Source: Onchocerca volvulus (lineage: Eukaryota > Nematoda > Chromadorea > Rhabditida > Onchocercidae). Taken from it: 64,000 bases of DNA. Each line of letters begins with the position of its first letter. Position 1 is the stretch's first letter. Position numbers and translations under genes: made by a program. Positions 19,330 to 31,600 of the stretch are shown one piece after another. The notes under the pieces were generated by a model, which had not been told where the DNA came from, ran no database searches, and saw nothing but the letters and a program-made list of their open reading frames with translations. The DNA lies in NCBI GenBank assembly GCA_000499405.2, contig HG738137.1, positions 12,212,121-12,276,120 on the forward strand. The letters run 5' to 3'.

Positions 19330-20261
19330 TGCCGCATTGTCCTCTTACATCGCTAGCTTGTTTCATTTTGAGGACGCAAAGTCTTTACTCATACGCATTT
19401 GCAGCAAAATAATATGCTTTTCTTTTTTTTTTTGATAAAATGTTTCCTGAACTCTGAGTCACATAATACTTCTTATTTGTCCTTTTTAACAGTAAAAGAA
19501 GTTTTATGGCTTATGCGTTTTCTGCTTAATGCACTGTGTCACAGTTTTAATATCTTCTTAGAGCTATATTTTGCTGTTGATTCTCGTGAAAGTTATAGGA
19601 ATGTCACTTGTTTTTTAATTATTATATACTGTCTTAATATATATGATGACATGATGTTTTTCATTTGTTTAATAGATAAAATTATCAATCTTTCTTACAA
19701 TAAAAGCTGTTTAATTCGATGTTGGACTGATATTGCAACGCTTCATTTGTCAAATACCGTTTCATTAAAAGCATTACTTAAAACAGTTTTTTGTGGCTTG
19801 CAAAACTTGACATAATTTCAAAACTTTATTCTAATACTAACAAACAATTAATCATGATAGACTGGAATATAAAGAATTATTCTAAAAGGATCATCAAAAT
19901 TATCCCTACAATGCTCATATGATACTGAATCGCATGTGAGCAAAGATATACATAAGTGTTTCGAAAATGACTCATAATACAATATACATACTAAATAGCC
20001 TAATGTACAAGCCGCAATAGTAGAATTGGAATTTGAGACCCACATTAACACGCACTTGGAAAGTTCCCTAAATTGAAAGCAAGACCAGTCAACCTAATTT
20101 TTTTGTCCATTCGTGCAAACACACAGCAATATGAAATTTTTACAATTATTGACTAAGAATGACTATGCTAATTTGTAGAGAGAATAAGAGACGATAAATA
20201 AAATGCGTTATATACTACATATTTTAATATGCCTAAAGCCTTTTTTATCTTTTTCTCTTCA
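19330..20261. other. Convergent 3' region between TTC1 and NDUFA13
   Basis: Holds the two 3' UTRs. A 138-codon open frame at 19399-19815 is the longest unexplained one in the window. Its Leu/Ile/Phe/Cys-rich translation has no recognisable motif, no good upstream acceptor was sought out, and it is probably chance. Confidence 0.45.
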
Positions 20262-22638
20262 TTAAACGTGATCTGCGCGATGAACAAATTCAAAATTTTC
20301 ATGGATATTCTTCATCGGAGAATGAGCATAAGCCTCCTGCAAATAAAATAATTTCATCCCAGTTCATATGAACTTCTTTTTTAAAATCTTGGCATATAAT
20401 AAAATGATATCCGATGTCTCAGGTCACATCTAAAAGAGATTAACATTGCTGATGAAAATGCAATGACTTAAACTGGATAAAAGAGAAACACGATGATATA
20501 TTATTATGTGTTTGTACTTCTGATATCCTGACTTTAGCCTTGATTTTAGCCTGACTTGGTTTACGATGTAAGACAAGATACTGGACTACCTAAACATAAG
20601 TAGAAGAGTGTCGATCATTCTAAATCTATTTGTTTGTCAAATAAAAATGTCAAATCTTATTGACTGAGAAACTTGGATTTTGAAATAGCAGTTAAGCAAG
20701 CATATTAAATAATACTATAATCGTTTTTCGGTCAATAAGAATATGTGTTGCCATGTGTTACCAAACAGATAAATTTTAACTTTTTTATTGCAAAAAAAAA
20801 CCTACACAAGGCATCGGATCCCACCAACGATCCTGCAATGTGAAATATACAGGTTCGCCATACCAGGTTCCAACTCTCCATGCCTTATCATCACTAATCT
20901 CTGCCAGTTTTATTTCATAGTCGCGATTTTGTTTCAAAAGTTTCAGCCATCTGCAAAATCTGGTTATTCGGAAAAATAATGAAAACAGATTACTTACTGT
21001 TGGTTAGTTTAGTAAGCAAGAAAACATAATAAATGTTCGCTAGTCTTAAGATCCAGTTTTATCGATTTATCTTCAAATATAATTGTGAGATTGTTAAACT
21101 GGTAAAGAGATGTTCAAATTACCAAAGCTTTCCTATCCGCCAGACGTATTAGAAAAATCCCATTAATAATTAAAACATACCTACATATACCTACAAGAGA
21201 AAGAAACCTCAGCCATTCTGCTATAGTATCCTATATTTTTACAAAAAGAGATCATGACCGAAATTCCGAGACACCACAAATTCTTAGTAATTTATCATAA
21301 TGTGAATTAAACAGTGTCTGATGAAATTTTTTTAGAATTCTAAGTACGATCATGACTTAAAAGCGATTCACTAAAATAAGTCATTTCGCAACGGTGTGAA
21401 AATAAGTCAGAGAGAATTCCACAAGAAAATTTAGAAAAATTGCTCCGCTTAATTCACATTCCAATAAGTTATAGAAATCAACTAATTTGATATTACAATA
21501 TACAAGAAAACCAAAAAAAAAAAAAAACCTTCGATCTCTTTCGGCATATAGAAATGGAGTCATCGCAACGTATAAATCCTTATCTTCAAATCTTTCTGTA
21601 CTGTAATACACAACTTTTTTTTAGTTCAATTAAAGAAGAATAATGAACAATTTGCTCGTGAAAAAAAAAAAAAAAAAACCACTTAACTTAAATAGCCTAT
21701 GCAACAAAATAATTCAGTGGGGTGTTACATGCAATCAAACATACCTCCTTATAAAATCTAATAATGCTTTTTTCTAATAGAAAACAAATACTCTTATCTT
21801 AACCGGGTGGGATTCTAAGTTGAGGAGATATTCGACCACAATTTCTTGAGCAGTAATTTTTACCAATTATAGAACAATCAGGAAATGAACTAGAAGAGAT
21901 GAAACTTACAGGAGAGCACGTTTAAGAGCTCGAGCTTGGAAAAGACCATATCCAAATAAAAAAACAACGACACCCAATATTCTTTCACCTATATAAAAGA
22001 AAGAAATAGAAGAATTGCGATTTTGAAAAGTTCCATTATAGCATTTCTTTTTGAAAAGTTTATTTCAACTGTCAGTAGTCGATTTAACTATAATGACGAA
22101 AATACGAAGAAAAAAATTCAGAATTAAGACCAATAAATAATCCATGATATAAATTTCATTTTTTGTCTTCAACAAAAAGATTTATTCTACCGTCGCATAA
22201 TTAATTATATGGCATCACCAGAATAATTCAATAGTCTCCTTTATTGCAGTAATTTCTTAACAACTGAATAAACAAATTCTTATTAAGATAAACAAATTTC
22301 TATTGCTATGGTGTTTTGAAATTTGAAAGGAAATTTGAAATCTCAACTTTTTCACAGCAGTTATTAATCTTTTTTTTTTTCTACTTGACTAATCAATAAA
22401 ACAGGTCCCCTATACTGTCTAAACTCACATTCCGATATACTAAAATATAAAAAAAGTTATTCATGATTGAAAATTAGCAATACTCGCATATTAAAAAAAT
22501 AAATACTGCAAAATTTAGATGGATAAAATTTAAAAATAGTGGTTAACCTTTCCAAAAAAGTTTTGGATAAGTTCGCGCCCAGTTGAATTTACTGTATCCA
22601 CCTGGGGGTGGCATATCTTGTCGATAGTTGGTTGTCAT
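20262..22638 (-). CDS. NDUFA13: NADH dehydrogenase 1 alpha subunit 13 (GRIM-19)
   Basis: Five exons (22548-22638, 21910-21988, 21529-21600, 20806-20950, 20262-20336) join in phase to 153 residues; human is 144. The N-terminal RQDMPPPGGY motif is diagnostic. One membrane helix follows at about residues 34-50 (GVVVFLFGYGLF), then the charged coil ERDRRWLKLLKQNRDYEIK and a WRVGTWYGEPVYF segment that aligns with 'WKVGESVFHT'. Family knowledge: it is an accessory subunit of mitochondrial complex I, anchored in the inner membrane, and needed for assembly. A possible extra exon at 21120-21190 was not used, because joining 21529 to 20950 is in phase and preserves the family alignment. An acceptor two bases before the ATG suggests trans-splicing. 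Confidence 0.95.
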
Positions 22639-22640
22639 TG

Positions 22641-22642
22641 CT
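22641..22642 (-). promoter_or_regulatory. Probable spliced-leader acceptor, NDUFA13
   Basis: Read on the minus strand, AAAATATTTTTAG is followed by CA and the ATG at 22638. The two-base spacing and T-rich tract fit SL trans-splicing. Confidence 0.6.
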
Positions 22643-23043
22643 AAAATATTTTTCATAAAATTTGCATATTTTCATGATAAACAAGTATCTTTTAATTCAT
22701 CAGAATTATTACAATTTTTGATTTTCGAATGAGAACCACAGAAATAGATCGGTAGAGTATGTAACTGTAAACAATAAACGCTTTCCGAAAAAAATCAAAA
22801 ACCAGAATTGTCGGATAAGTATAATAGCAGAATTAGAGACAAACTAAAAATAGAGGTAATTGGAAAATTGGAAAAAGTACTCTCCGTTCATTATTATATC
22901 AATTGCGGAATTTAATAAATGCGCCAAATAGAAGCAAAATCTTATTCGATTTCATTCTCATGAAATTCCTCTATTCCCGATCAGTTGATTCCAGACTCAT
23001 CCGGTAATTAATTCAACCAATTTTAGAGTTGTCCGGCAACTAC

Positions 23044-23110
23044 TCAGCCATGCATCCACGCTGCACGTACTTGCGCTGCATGCACCTACGTTGTATGCAA
23101 TCACGTTAAC
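23044..23110. repeat. Short imperfect tandem repeats in divergent promoter
   Basis: Three degenerate units of about 18-20 bases, each with the pattern CACG-CTGCA/GTATGCA, run head to tail. They are richer in G+C and CpG than anything nearby. They may be factor-binding sites for one or both divergent promoters; this is inference. Confidence 0.4.
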
Positions 23111-23747
23111 TGCCGGAACACTAGACGCTACAAATATTGTTAGCAAAGCGAAATAACAAATGAGAGAATGCGTATTTTACGGCCTGGTCTTTGCTCAAAA
23201 TTTGTTCAGGAGATTATGCAAATTTCGATTCCTTCCAAAATATTGGATTTGAGATTTTTGAAATGTGAAAGGTCTTGTCATCTAGGATGTGTATTTTTAT
23301 TGTTAGCAAGCTTTGACTTAGGTTAACTTTAGAAATAAAAGAATCAAATGCGTAGATACAAAAAAAATTTCTCCGAATCTTCGGAATTTCCGAATGAGCA
23401 GTGAACTTTTAGATTTAATGAATGTTAAGATCAAAATTTGTGAGTAATCATCAAATCAGGTCGGACAAGATGTTTGAGTCATAGTTAAGTAAAGATAGAT
23501 TGTGATTACGGATAAAACTTTGAGCATGGATAAAATATGAGAGTGAATGTTCTCAGCATATCGTATTCTTAAAAATTAATTTTATGTTTAAAGAAAAAAA
23601 CCTTTTTCGTTCTTGTAAGGTTTATGTGGCAAATTTGATTTATATGATACGTATATTATCGTTGGAACTTTTCAGGCTAATTTTCTCTCAAATTTTACCT
23701 TTACATTCCAAATAGCTGAAGACGTCAAAACTGTACATTCATCGATC

Positions 23748-24932
23748 ATGGTGAAGCCGACGAGTGTTAAAGATGTTGATCAGCATGAAATTGTACGTCA
23801 AATTGCTGGTTTTTTAAAAAAAAGTGGCAAAGTAAGAGTGCCGGATTGGTCGGATGTTGTTAAATTGGGCCAAAATAAAGAATTAGCACCGATTGACAGC
23901 GATTGGTACTATATCCGAACAGCTAGCATTGCGCGTCGTTTATACATTCGTTCACCTACCGGTAAAAGTTTCATGCGTAATTTTTATCATTATTCACGTG
24001 GAGATCATGTAATCGTACGTTATCTCACGTTTAATTTATGTGTTACTATCAAAAATAGCTCATATGTGATAGTTGGATAATTTTATCAAGCATTTATTTA
24101 ACATATACTTTATCAATATTTGCTCTTATAAAGTATGAATTTAAATTTAATGTATTTATTTCGATTATTCTTAAAATTATGTGAGAAGAATGAATAATAA
24201 CTTCAGGCTAATAACAACAAAACGAAACGCCGGAAAATTGCTGGATTAGTTTAAATACCGTTTAGGTGTTGGTGCACTGAGACGTATATATGGTGGTAAT
24301 AAACGACATGGTGTATCACCGAATCATTTTGTAAAATCATCCGGTACGGTTGTACGTAAGGCTTTGCAAACATTGGAGGCTATTAAATGGGTAGAAAAAG
24401 ATCCAGATGGTAAGGGACGCATATTGACTAAACAGGTTTGTAATCAAATTTTATCCAAATAATCATGAAATCTCTTTTCACTATACCTTATGGAGTTTTA
24501 TTATTTTTATTCATATTTTTTATTGAAGTTGAAATTTATTAATATCCTTAAAATTCGGCTTAATTCCTTCTGTTTGGAGGTATTTTCATAACTTTAGTCT
24601 TTATTACATGGTCAGTTTCGATCTTTTTCCTGCTACGTATTGCTATCAATTATGAAAATTTCTTTTTTGTCATAAAAAATTAGCAATTTTCCATGGTGAT
24701 TCACTATGGTTTTCCATAGTTTCTTCATAGTTGATTCATCATCAGTTGATTTTTGTCATTTCTAGAAGAAAAATGTTCGGTGTTCATTTAAGTTATCAAT
24801 TTCAGTGTCTTATTATCAATTCAAATTTCTAATTATTAGTTCCAGTTTTATCTTTTATTTTAGGGTCGCAAAGATTTGGATCGTATTGCATCACAACTGC
24901 GTCAGAATACAAAGCAATCATTCGAATCATAA
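23748..24932 (+). CDS. RPS19: Small-subunit ribosomal protein S19 (eS19)
   Basis: Three exons (23748-23961, 24266-24435, 24864-24932) join in phase to 150 residues, the usual length. It starts with [20 protein letters not shown] and continues [65 protein letters not shown] and GRKDLDRIA. All are eS19 hallmarks, including the basic RNA-binding helix around RRIYGG. Family knowledge: eS19 is in the head of the 40S subunit and is required for 18S rRNA maturation. The ATG context is ATCATGG, a good initiation context. A short poly(A) at about 24953-24970 follows the stop codon. Confidence 0.97.
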
Positions 24933-25643
24933 ATATATGGATGATTTTGATGAAAAAAAAAAAAAAAAAATTTGAAGAATTAAAGTGATTCTGTTATTTA
25001 GTTTACGAAAATATCTTTGAAAATACTGCATTTATTATAATATTTGTCATTTGTCATAATACTGCATTTATCATAAACATTTTTCATTTATCATTTGTTA
25101 AAATATTTGTCATAAATTTTATTCAATACTGACCTTTTTGTCGTTATTGCTGCTACTTTTGCACCAATACGTAGAAACCTCATCACTCGAAAAATATTCG
25201 ATTTTAAAATGAAGTTATTTTGAATTCAAGTATTAATTTGCGTCTTTTATTACGAAAAGATGTGGAACGTGAATCAATAATATATTGGCGGATGATTGGT
25301 AGAAAAGGGATTGCCATCTTCTTTTTAATATCTGGATTTTAGAGAGAAGACTGCAACTGGGAAATATGAACATTTTCTTTAAGAGGTTTTTAAACTTTTC
25401 AGAAACCTTCGATAGCTTTATTCATTTGTGTCCTTCACGTAGTGATAAGCTTATATTCGGCTGTATCATTTTTAAAAATTTATCATATTGCAGCATTCGA
25501 ACTGGATACGTATGAAGCAAATATATTGTTAAGATCAATGTTTTTTTTTAGGTGCAATTAATTACAATTGCTTTAAAATGTGAATAGGAGAAATTTAACT
25601 ACGGTAGTGTCGACATCGTAATTGTCCGTTAAATTAAGAAAAG
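24933..25643. other. RPS19-WDR11 spacer
   Basis: About 710 bases. It carries a short direct duplication of AATACTGCATTTAT (unit about 36 bases, first copy at 25022, second at 25058) and no coding sequence that I can see. RPS19 and WDR11 are on the same strand. Confidence 0.5.
25022..25112. repeat. Degenerate tandem duplication, about 36-base unit
   Basis: AATACTGCATTTATTATAAT at 25022 is repeated as AATACTGCATTTATCATAAA at 25058. TATTTGTCAT words follow both copies. Confidence 0.55.
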
Positions 25644-28600
25644 ATGTTAGCGATTACGTTACCTGGTTCGCTGCATCCCAGCAATAAAGATGCATTTTCG
25701 TGGTAAGTTAGAAACAATTCTTATAATATATGAATATGAAAACGAATTATGATAAAAGCATAATTGATTTGTTCATCGATATTTAAATCTTTTGCGTTTA
25801 TTTATTTAATTATTTATTTCTTTTGAAGAAACTAAACAACCGATTGATTGACATGATTGAAGGATCAGCAATTACGATCAAAGTTATCGTAATATTAAGG
25901 AGAAAACATTAAATTGTAGTAATAAATTTGTCATAATATTAAATAGGAATAGTGATATTTTCTTTTTTCTTCGATAAAATAATATTGTGGAATTTTCTTT
26001 CTCCCTCGATTTAGCAGAACTTGAAGCTAACAATTTAATTGCTCCAGATTATAATTGTCAAATGTCTGAAATCTTTGTCCTAAACTGCAATTAATTCTTG
26101 AACTGAAGATAGAAAGAAATTTGGAACTCTAAAATTTGAAGTATTTTGATGTTTTAAGATTTGAACTATCAGATTTCGAAAAAGACTCTGGACAAATAAA
26201 TTTCAAATGGTAGAATTTGTTGCTACTTTATTATTCTGTATTTTCAGGAACGAAAAAGGTCTACTGGTATATGGAGCTCATTGTATGGTTGTGGTAGTTG
26301 ATGTACTTCATAATAAAATTATCCGGACCCTCGAGCGACATACTTCAGCTGTCACATATGTAAGTTTTTTTTTTTTCTACATCTGGAAATGTTACATAAT
26401 CAGAAGCCACATTTATCATTGAAAATTGAATTTTATGATTCATTATGAGCTTACTGATATATCATGTTTTTCTAGACTTTGTTTCCTTAGATTAGATTCT
26501 TCGTTGAATAATCGTTTGTCATTATTGATTAGATGAAAGAAAATTTTATTATAATCGTTGAATTTATTTTATAGTATGCTGGAATTATAAAATAACGGTT
26601 ATATAATAAAGTGTTGGAAAAGATTTTATTATAATGTGTCATCTTTTTCGAAAACCTATAAAATGTTATTTGAATCTAATAGTTTTAAATAAATTTTCAG
26701 TGATAAGAATAAAATAATGTTAAATTTAAACTTCTAGATTTTGAGTTAAAAATACTTCTAGATTTGCTGCTCATCAGAGGAAGAAGTAGGTTTTTCGGCC
26801 GAAGTACGATTGCGGTGTGCATCTGCTGATGTTAGCGGTACAGTAGTTGTATGGGATATTGTGGAAGGTATCGAGCTGTCATCTTTTTCTGTTCCGAATA
26901 GTGCAGTTTTGGGTGAGTTCGTTCTCACTTTTTTTGGGTGAGGAAGTATTGTACTTTTTTTTGCCGAAATTATTATCCATTTTTAATGAAACTGAAATTA
27001 TGATATACATGAAATTGTGACAATATTATTTCACTAAAATAAATTTTGAGCTAATGAATGCATCGGCCTGTTCTTTGGTACTCCGTTGAGAAATCGAATA
27101 AATATGAAATTTAAACAGGAGATCAGAGCACTGTCTTATTATCTATTGTTTATCAAAAAAGAATAAAAGGAAAATTAATTTTTTGTTTATCGAAAAAGAG
27201 TAAAAGGAAAATTAATTTTTATTCCATGCTGTTTGGCTTCCTTGACCATTAAATTTTCAGATCTTGCTTGGTTTTCTTGGGAAGATACAAGTCGTGATTT
27301 TCTTTTGGTACTACATTCTCCGAACAACTTAATTTTATGGAATACAATAACTGGAGATCGAATTTGGAATGTCACATATTCACAGACCTTTAGCGGCTTT
27401 TCAATTGATCCATTCGATTCACGCAATATCACTTGTTGGTGCAATTTATTTTGCATAAATTTCATTCGATTAAATTTGCGAATTACTTGTAATATTGGTG
27501 AAAATATGAAACTTGAAAAATTTTGAGCTAATTTTCTTTAGCAATGCTTGCTATGCATCCAGTAGATATTCTAGTTATCGTTTTCAATTGTAAATTTATT
27601 TTTTAATCTCATTTTTCTTTTAGATGCATAGTATATTTTCCAAAGCATTAGAAAGTTTTCTTTAATGCTGTTTTTTTTTTCCCTTTAAATTGTTCATACT
27701 AAATTAAAAGAATTGATTTGCAGTTGGTCTAGTTAATGTTGGTTCCTTGATGTTCGTGGACAATGTTTTACTTCATAAAGCACCATCAGGAAGAGGTACT
27801 TCGCTATTGGTATTCAATACTGTATCAGCTGCAATGTCGATTATACAAATTGAATATCACAATGCTTTTCCAAATATTCTTTTTGCAGCAACTCAAAATG
27901 AGGTTCGAATGTTGTATTTGCTTCAAATATTATTTTGCTTAAACGTTTCTTAGCATTATAGATTTTGAATTTCAATTAAATATTTCGAATAGTTTTTATT
28001 TTAGATTGTGTGTGTTGAAGTAGAGTGTTGTTGCATTATTTGGCGGTATTTATGTCAAGCACCGTTACTACGTTTGATGACCTGTAGTGAACGTGACATT
28101 ATCATAGCTGTCCATTCCAATGGTGTCATTGAATGGAGAGCTTGCAATATAGTAGAGGATGAGAAAGGCAAAACAGTACTAAATTATGAATTGCTATATG
28201 CGGGTGAAACGCAGCGACAAACGCAGCATTGCCGGATATCCGCTGCAGCATTATGTCCTATCACACAAACTACCGTTGCTTTATTGTATAATTCAGGGAA
28301 TATTTCGATTTATCAATTGGTAGGAAGATTTTTCAGTTTTGATATAGTATGTATAGTGATGAACTTTTTCCTCCAAGTACACTTAATTAGAAATTTTATT
28401 CAAATGCATCATGATAAATTCTGATGAAATTAAGTAAACATTCAATAAAATGTATTATGATTTCTAAAAAATCAAATTACTTCTGTTTAATTGAAGTTGT
28501 GCTTTAAGAAGAGATAGCGCAGAAGATTACTGGTCAAACTCTTAGATTTTGCTTTAACTTTATCACGTGGACATTATGATTCCAAAAACTAAAATTAGGC

Positions 28601-31600
28601 CGACAAAGTTGAAACAGTATATGTATATATTTATTTACTTATTTCTTATTTATTTGTGTGCTTGTTTTTACTTGTTTTATTTATTTTGGAACATACTGAT
28701 TATTAATTTAGTGACTTAGTTATTTATTTTACATTTATTTTTTTATTTATTTATCTTCTTATGAGCTTTTCCTTCTTTTCCCATCTCTTTCGTGTGTTTC
28801 AATAAAAATAAATGTGAACTCTCAAAATCTCAGCAGGTACTGAGAAAGCGAAATCAAAAAAATTCCAACTCAAAAATAGTTTTTGTTTTCGATTATTTTA
28901 TCTTTTAAAATACTGAAATTTTCTATCATTAAATTTTCTGATTTATAGAGTTTAAAAGAAAACGATATGGTATTGCCTTACCGTGCATGCTACATAACGG
29001 ATATAATTAGTATTGATGAAAATTTGTGCTGCTCAGCAAATGGTCGCTTGAGGTAAGTGATAAGTGATATTCTTTTATCTTTTTAAAATTATTTAATTCC
29101 TTCCTTGGCAATTAATATATCCAATTTAGGTAATATATCCTATTTAGGATGTCAAATATTGCACAGATGTTTTCACTGGGTCAAGGAGTAACGACGGTAC
29201 GCATGCAACCAGGACTGGTTGAGGAAAATAGTAAAGTGATGCAATTAACTGCCGTGGGCAATAATCAGGGAATCGTACGACTTGTAGACATTTCATCTGG
29301 AATTATCTTCCGGGAACTGCATATTCATACATGTCCTATCAAGTAACTTACCATATTTTCATTTAATTTCAGTACTCAATTGTATTTATTCTATATTGTT
29401 TTGGGAATTTATTCAATAAATCTATTTACTATTTAGCAATTTTAGATTTTATAACAGCTGTTAATGATATCATATTAATTAAAATAGTATTCAACTTTCT
29501 CACTTCTAATTATAATGCTTAATATTTACTGTGCTGAACTATATTTTCAGTGCTTCCATATGCTCTATGATTTAAAAAAATTCCCTTTACATGAAATTGT
29601 AAAGTCTTTAATTGAAAAAGCGAAGAAATAAGAAAATCTTTGCAGGTGCATAGATTGGTGTGGACCGTATAAACTTGTCTCGGCCGCATATGTTCATTCT
29701 TTGAGCACTTCATCATTAGTTAAAAATGACATTTTTATTACGGATATTCGAACAGGTACAATATTTCAGTGATTTCTCACAAAAATCATCTAATTGTCAC
29801 AACTTATGAATAATATCTGTAACATTTTTTTTTTTTTGCAGGTGAAAGTAAAAGATTACGACCAGAAATAGAAGAGACACCTGTGGAAATGTTACGAGTA
29901 TCGTTCTACCAGTAAGTTGATTTATTGATTTGTCATCATTGTTTAGTAGCGATCAGATTACGTTTCTTCTTTCTTTCCCTTATTCTTTTTCAAAATTAAT
30001 TTAGATCATTGTTGAATTATATTGTTTTTAACCAATCGATGTGCGTAATGCCTTTCTTATCTTTGTCAAATTTTCCATATTTTGTCTCTTTTTCTTAAAA
30101 TTTTCGCAGTTTATTGTTCATATACCCTTGGTATAAGATTACAGATCTCTAGTTTCCGGAAATATAATCTGCTATAATGACATGTTTAGTTGCTATGTTG
30201 CGATTGGCTTCCGTAGTGAACCGCTGGAAATTTGGCATCTAAAATCGATGCGTTTATTAAGAAGAATGTCTCGATCATGTCCTGTTATTGTTGATATGGT
30301 GCTTTTTCGTCACCTTTTCTATAAAAGTTTTATTTAAATTCGTTTTAATTTCTTGATCTGGAATTCTTAATTTTTGTGCTTCTAGGATTGAATTTTTAGA
30401 ATTATTCTATTTTCAGGCCTGGTCCGGAAAACATCATGCAGCGAAACAGATCTCAAGTGGAGATGAACCTGTATTTCGGGAGAATCTTGTTGTTTTAGAT
30501 GAGGAATGCCATTTATACCATGTAGTAGTGAAAGGCTTACATGTAAGGGATGGGAAAGAAGTAAATTCACAGGTATAAATATCGTTGAATTTGTATAGTA
30601 TCATTTTCATTACATTACATAGATACTTTTTTTTTCTTCTTTTAATTTGGGATTTTCTTCAAGTTTTTCGGAAGAAAACTTTTTGAATCATATTTTTGAA
30701 AAGTTCAAAAAAGATATAACTGAGAGATCACATCATTCATTCGGTTCTGAATTTGATCGTAATTGAAGATTCCATATAAATATTTGGTCAGTTTTACAGG
30801 TCTTTGCGATCAAACTGTTCCGTTTAATTTGCTAAATGATTTCAAATATTTTTAGTTTCAATGATAATGACTTTAAGGAAAGAAAAAGAAGCACAGAAGA
30901 GAAAAAATTTAAAATTTCCAATTTTTTAGCCTTCACTAATGCTTTTCTAAAAGATTTAATTCTGCAGTGGAAAAGTGGTGCGGCAGTGAAATGCTTGGTA
31001 TGGAAAGATGATTTATTGGCGATGGGTGATGCTTGGGGACGTTTAGGTGTATGGGATTTAGGGCAGCGACAGTGCCATCAAACTCGTAGCACTCCAAGAG
31101 GGCCAATCTTGAAACTTGTTTTTTCACGAATTCCAAATGATCATACGCTTGCGGTGCTGCACCGGCATACTGTTGTTCTATGGGATTCCGAACAGCTTCT
31201 CGTACTTCAGGTATATATTATATCAGACTGAATCAGATGAAATGTTCTTTCAGTGCAGTTTTTCGAAAAAATTGCTGATTAGATTTAAGTCATAATTATT
31301 CATCGGTTCTAGTTTGTTGAAATTTATGAAGATTTTTCTTCTCAAGAATTTTATTCTCATAATTTAACATAATTTCACTTTGGATTTATAAGCTGACCAT
31401 TGTACTACTGTTTCTTCATAATTCAGTTTGGATATGACAGATGAGAACGTCACTGTGTTTAAAACAAAAATATATGTTTATTTCAAATCATTGTCTATCC
31501 TTTCAAATTTCTGTCCAGAAATTCTCACGAACTTATTTTTGACAAAAACATATAATATAATCGTGAGTTGAGTTGTGTTCAACAGTTACTCTTAACTTTC

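Larger units (their letters stand above)
22639..23747. other. Divergent NDUFA13/RPS19 promoter region
   Basis: 1.1 kb between two divergent housekeeping genes. A GC-richer block at about 23045-23110 contains three imperfect copies of a CACGCTGCACGTAC-like word. A good acceptor (GGAACTTTTCAG, about 23675) lies upstream of the RPS19 start and would end a 5' leader or take the spliced leader. No coding sequence seen. Confidence 0.55.

Noticed and set aside
19399..19815. 138-codon open frame between TTC1 and NDUFA13
   Set aside because: Longest unexplained frame, but hydrophobic and Cys-rich without motifs, inside a convergent 3' region; likely chance in AT-rich DNA.
21120..21190. Possible extra NDUFA13 exon
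   Set aside because: Phase would fit with one acceptor, but it inserts residues that break the family alignment; skipping it joins in phase.
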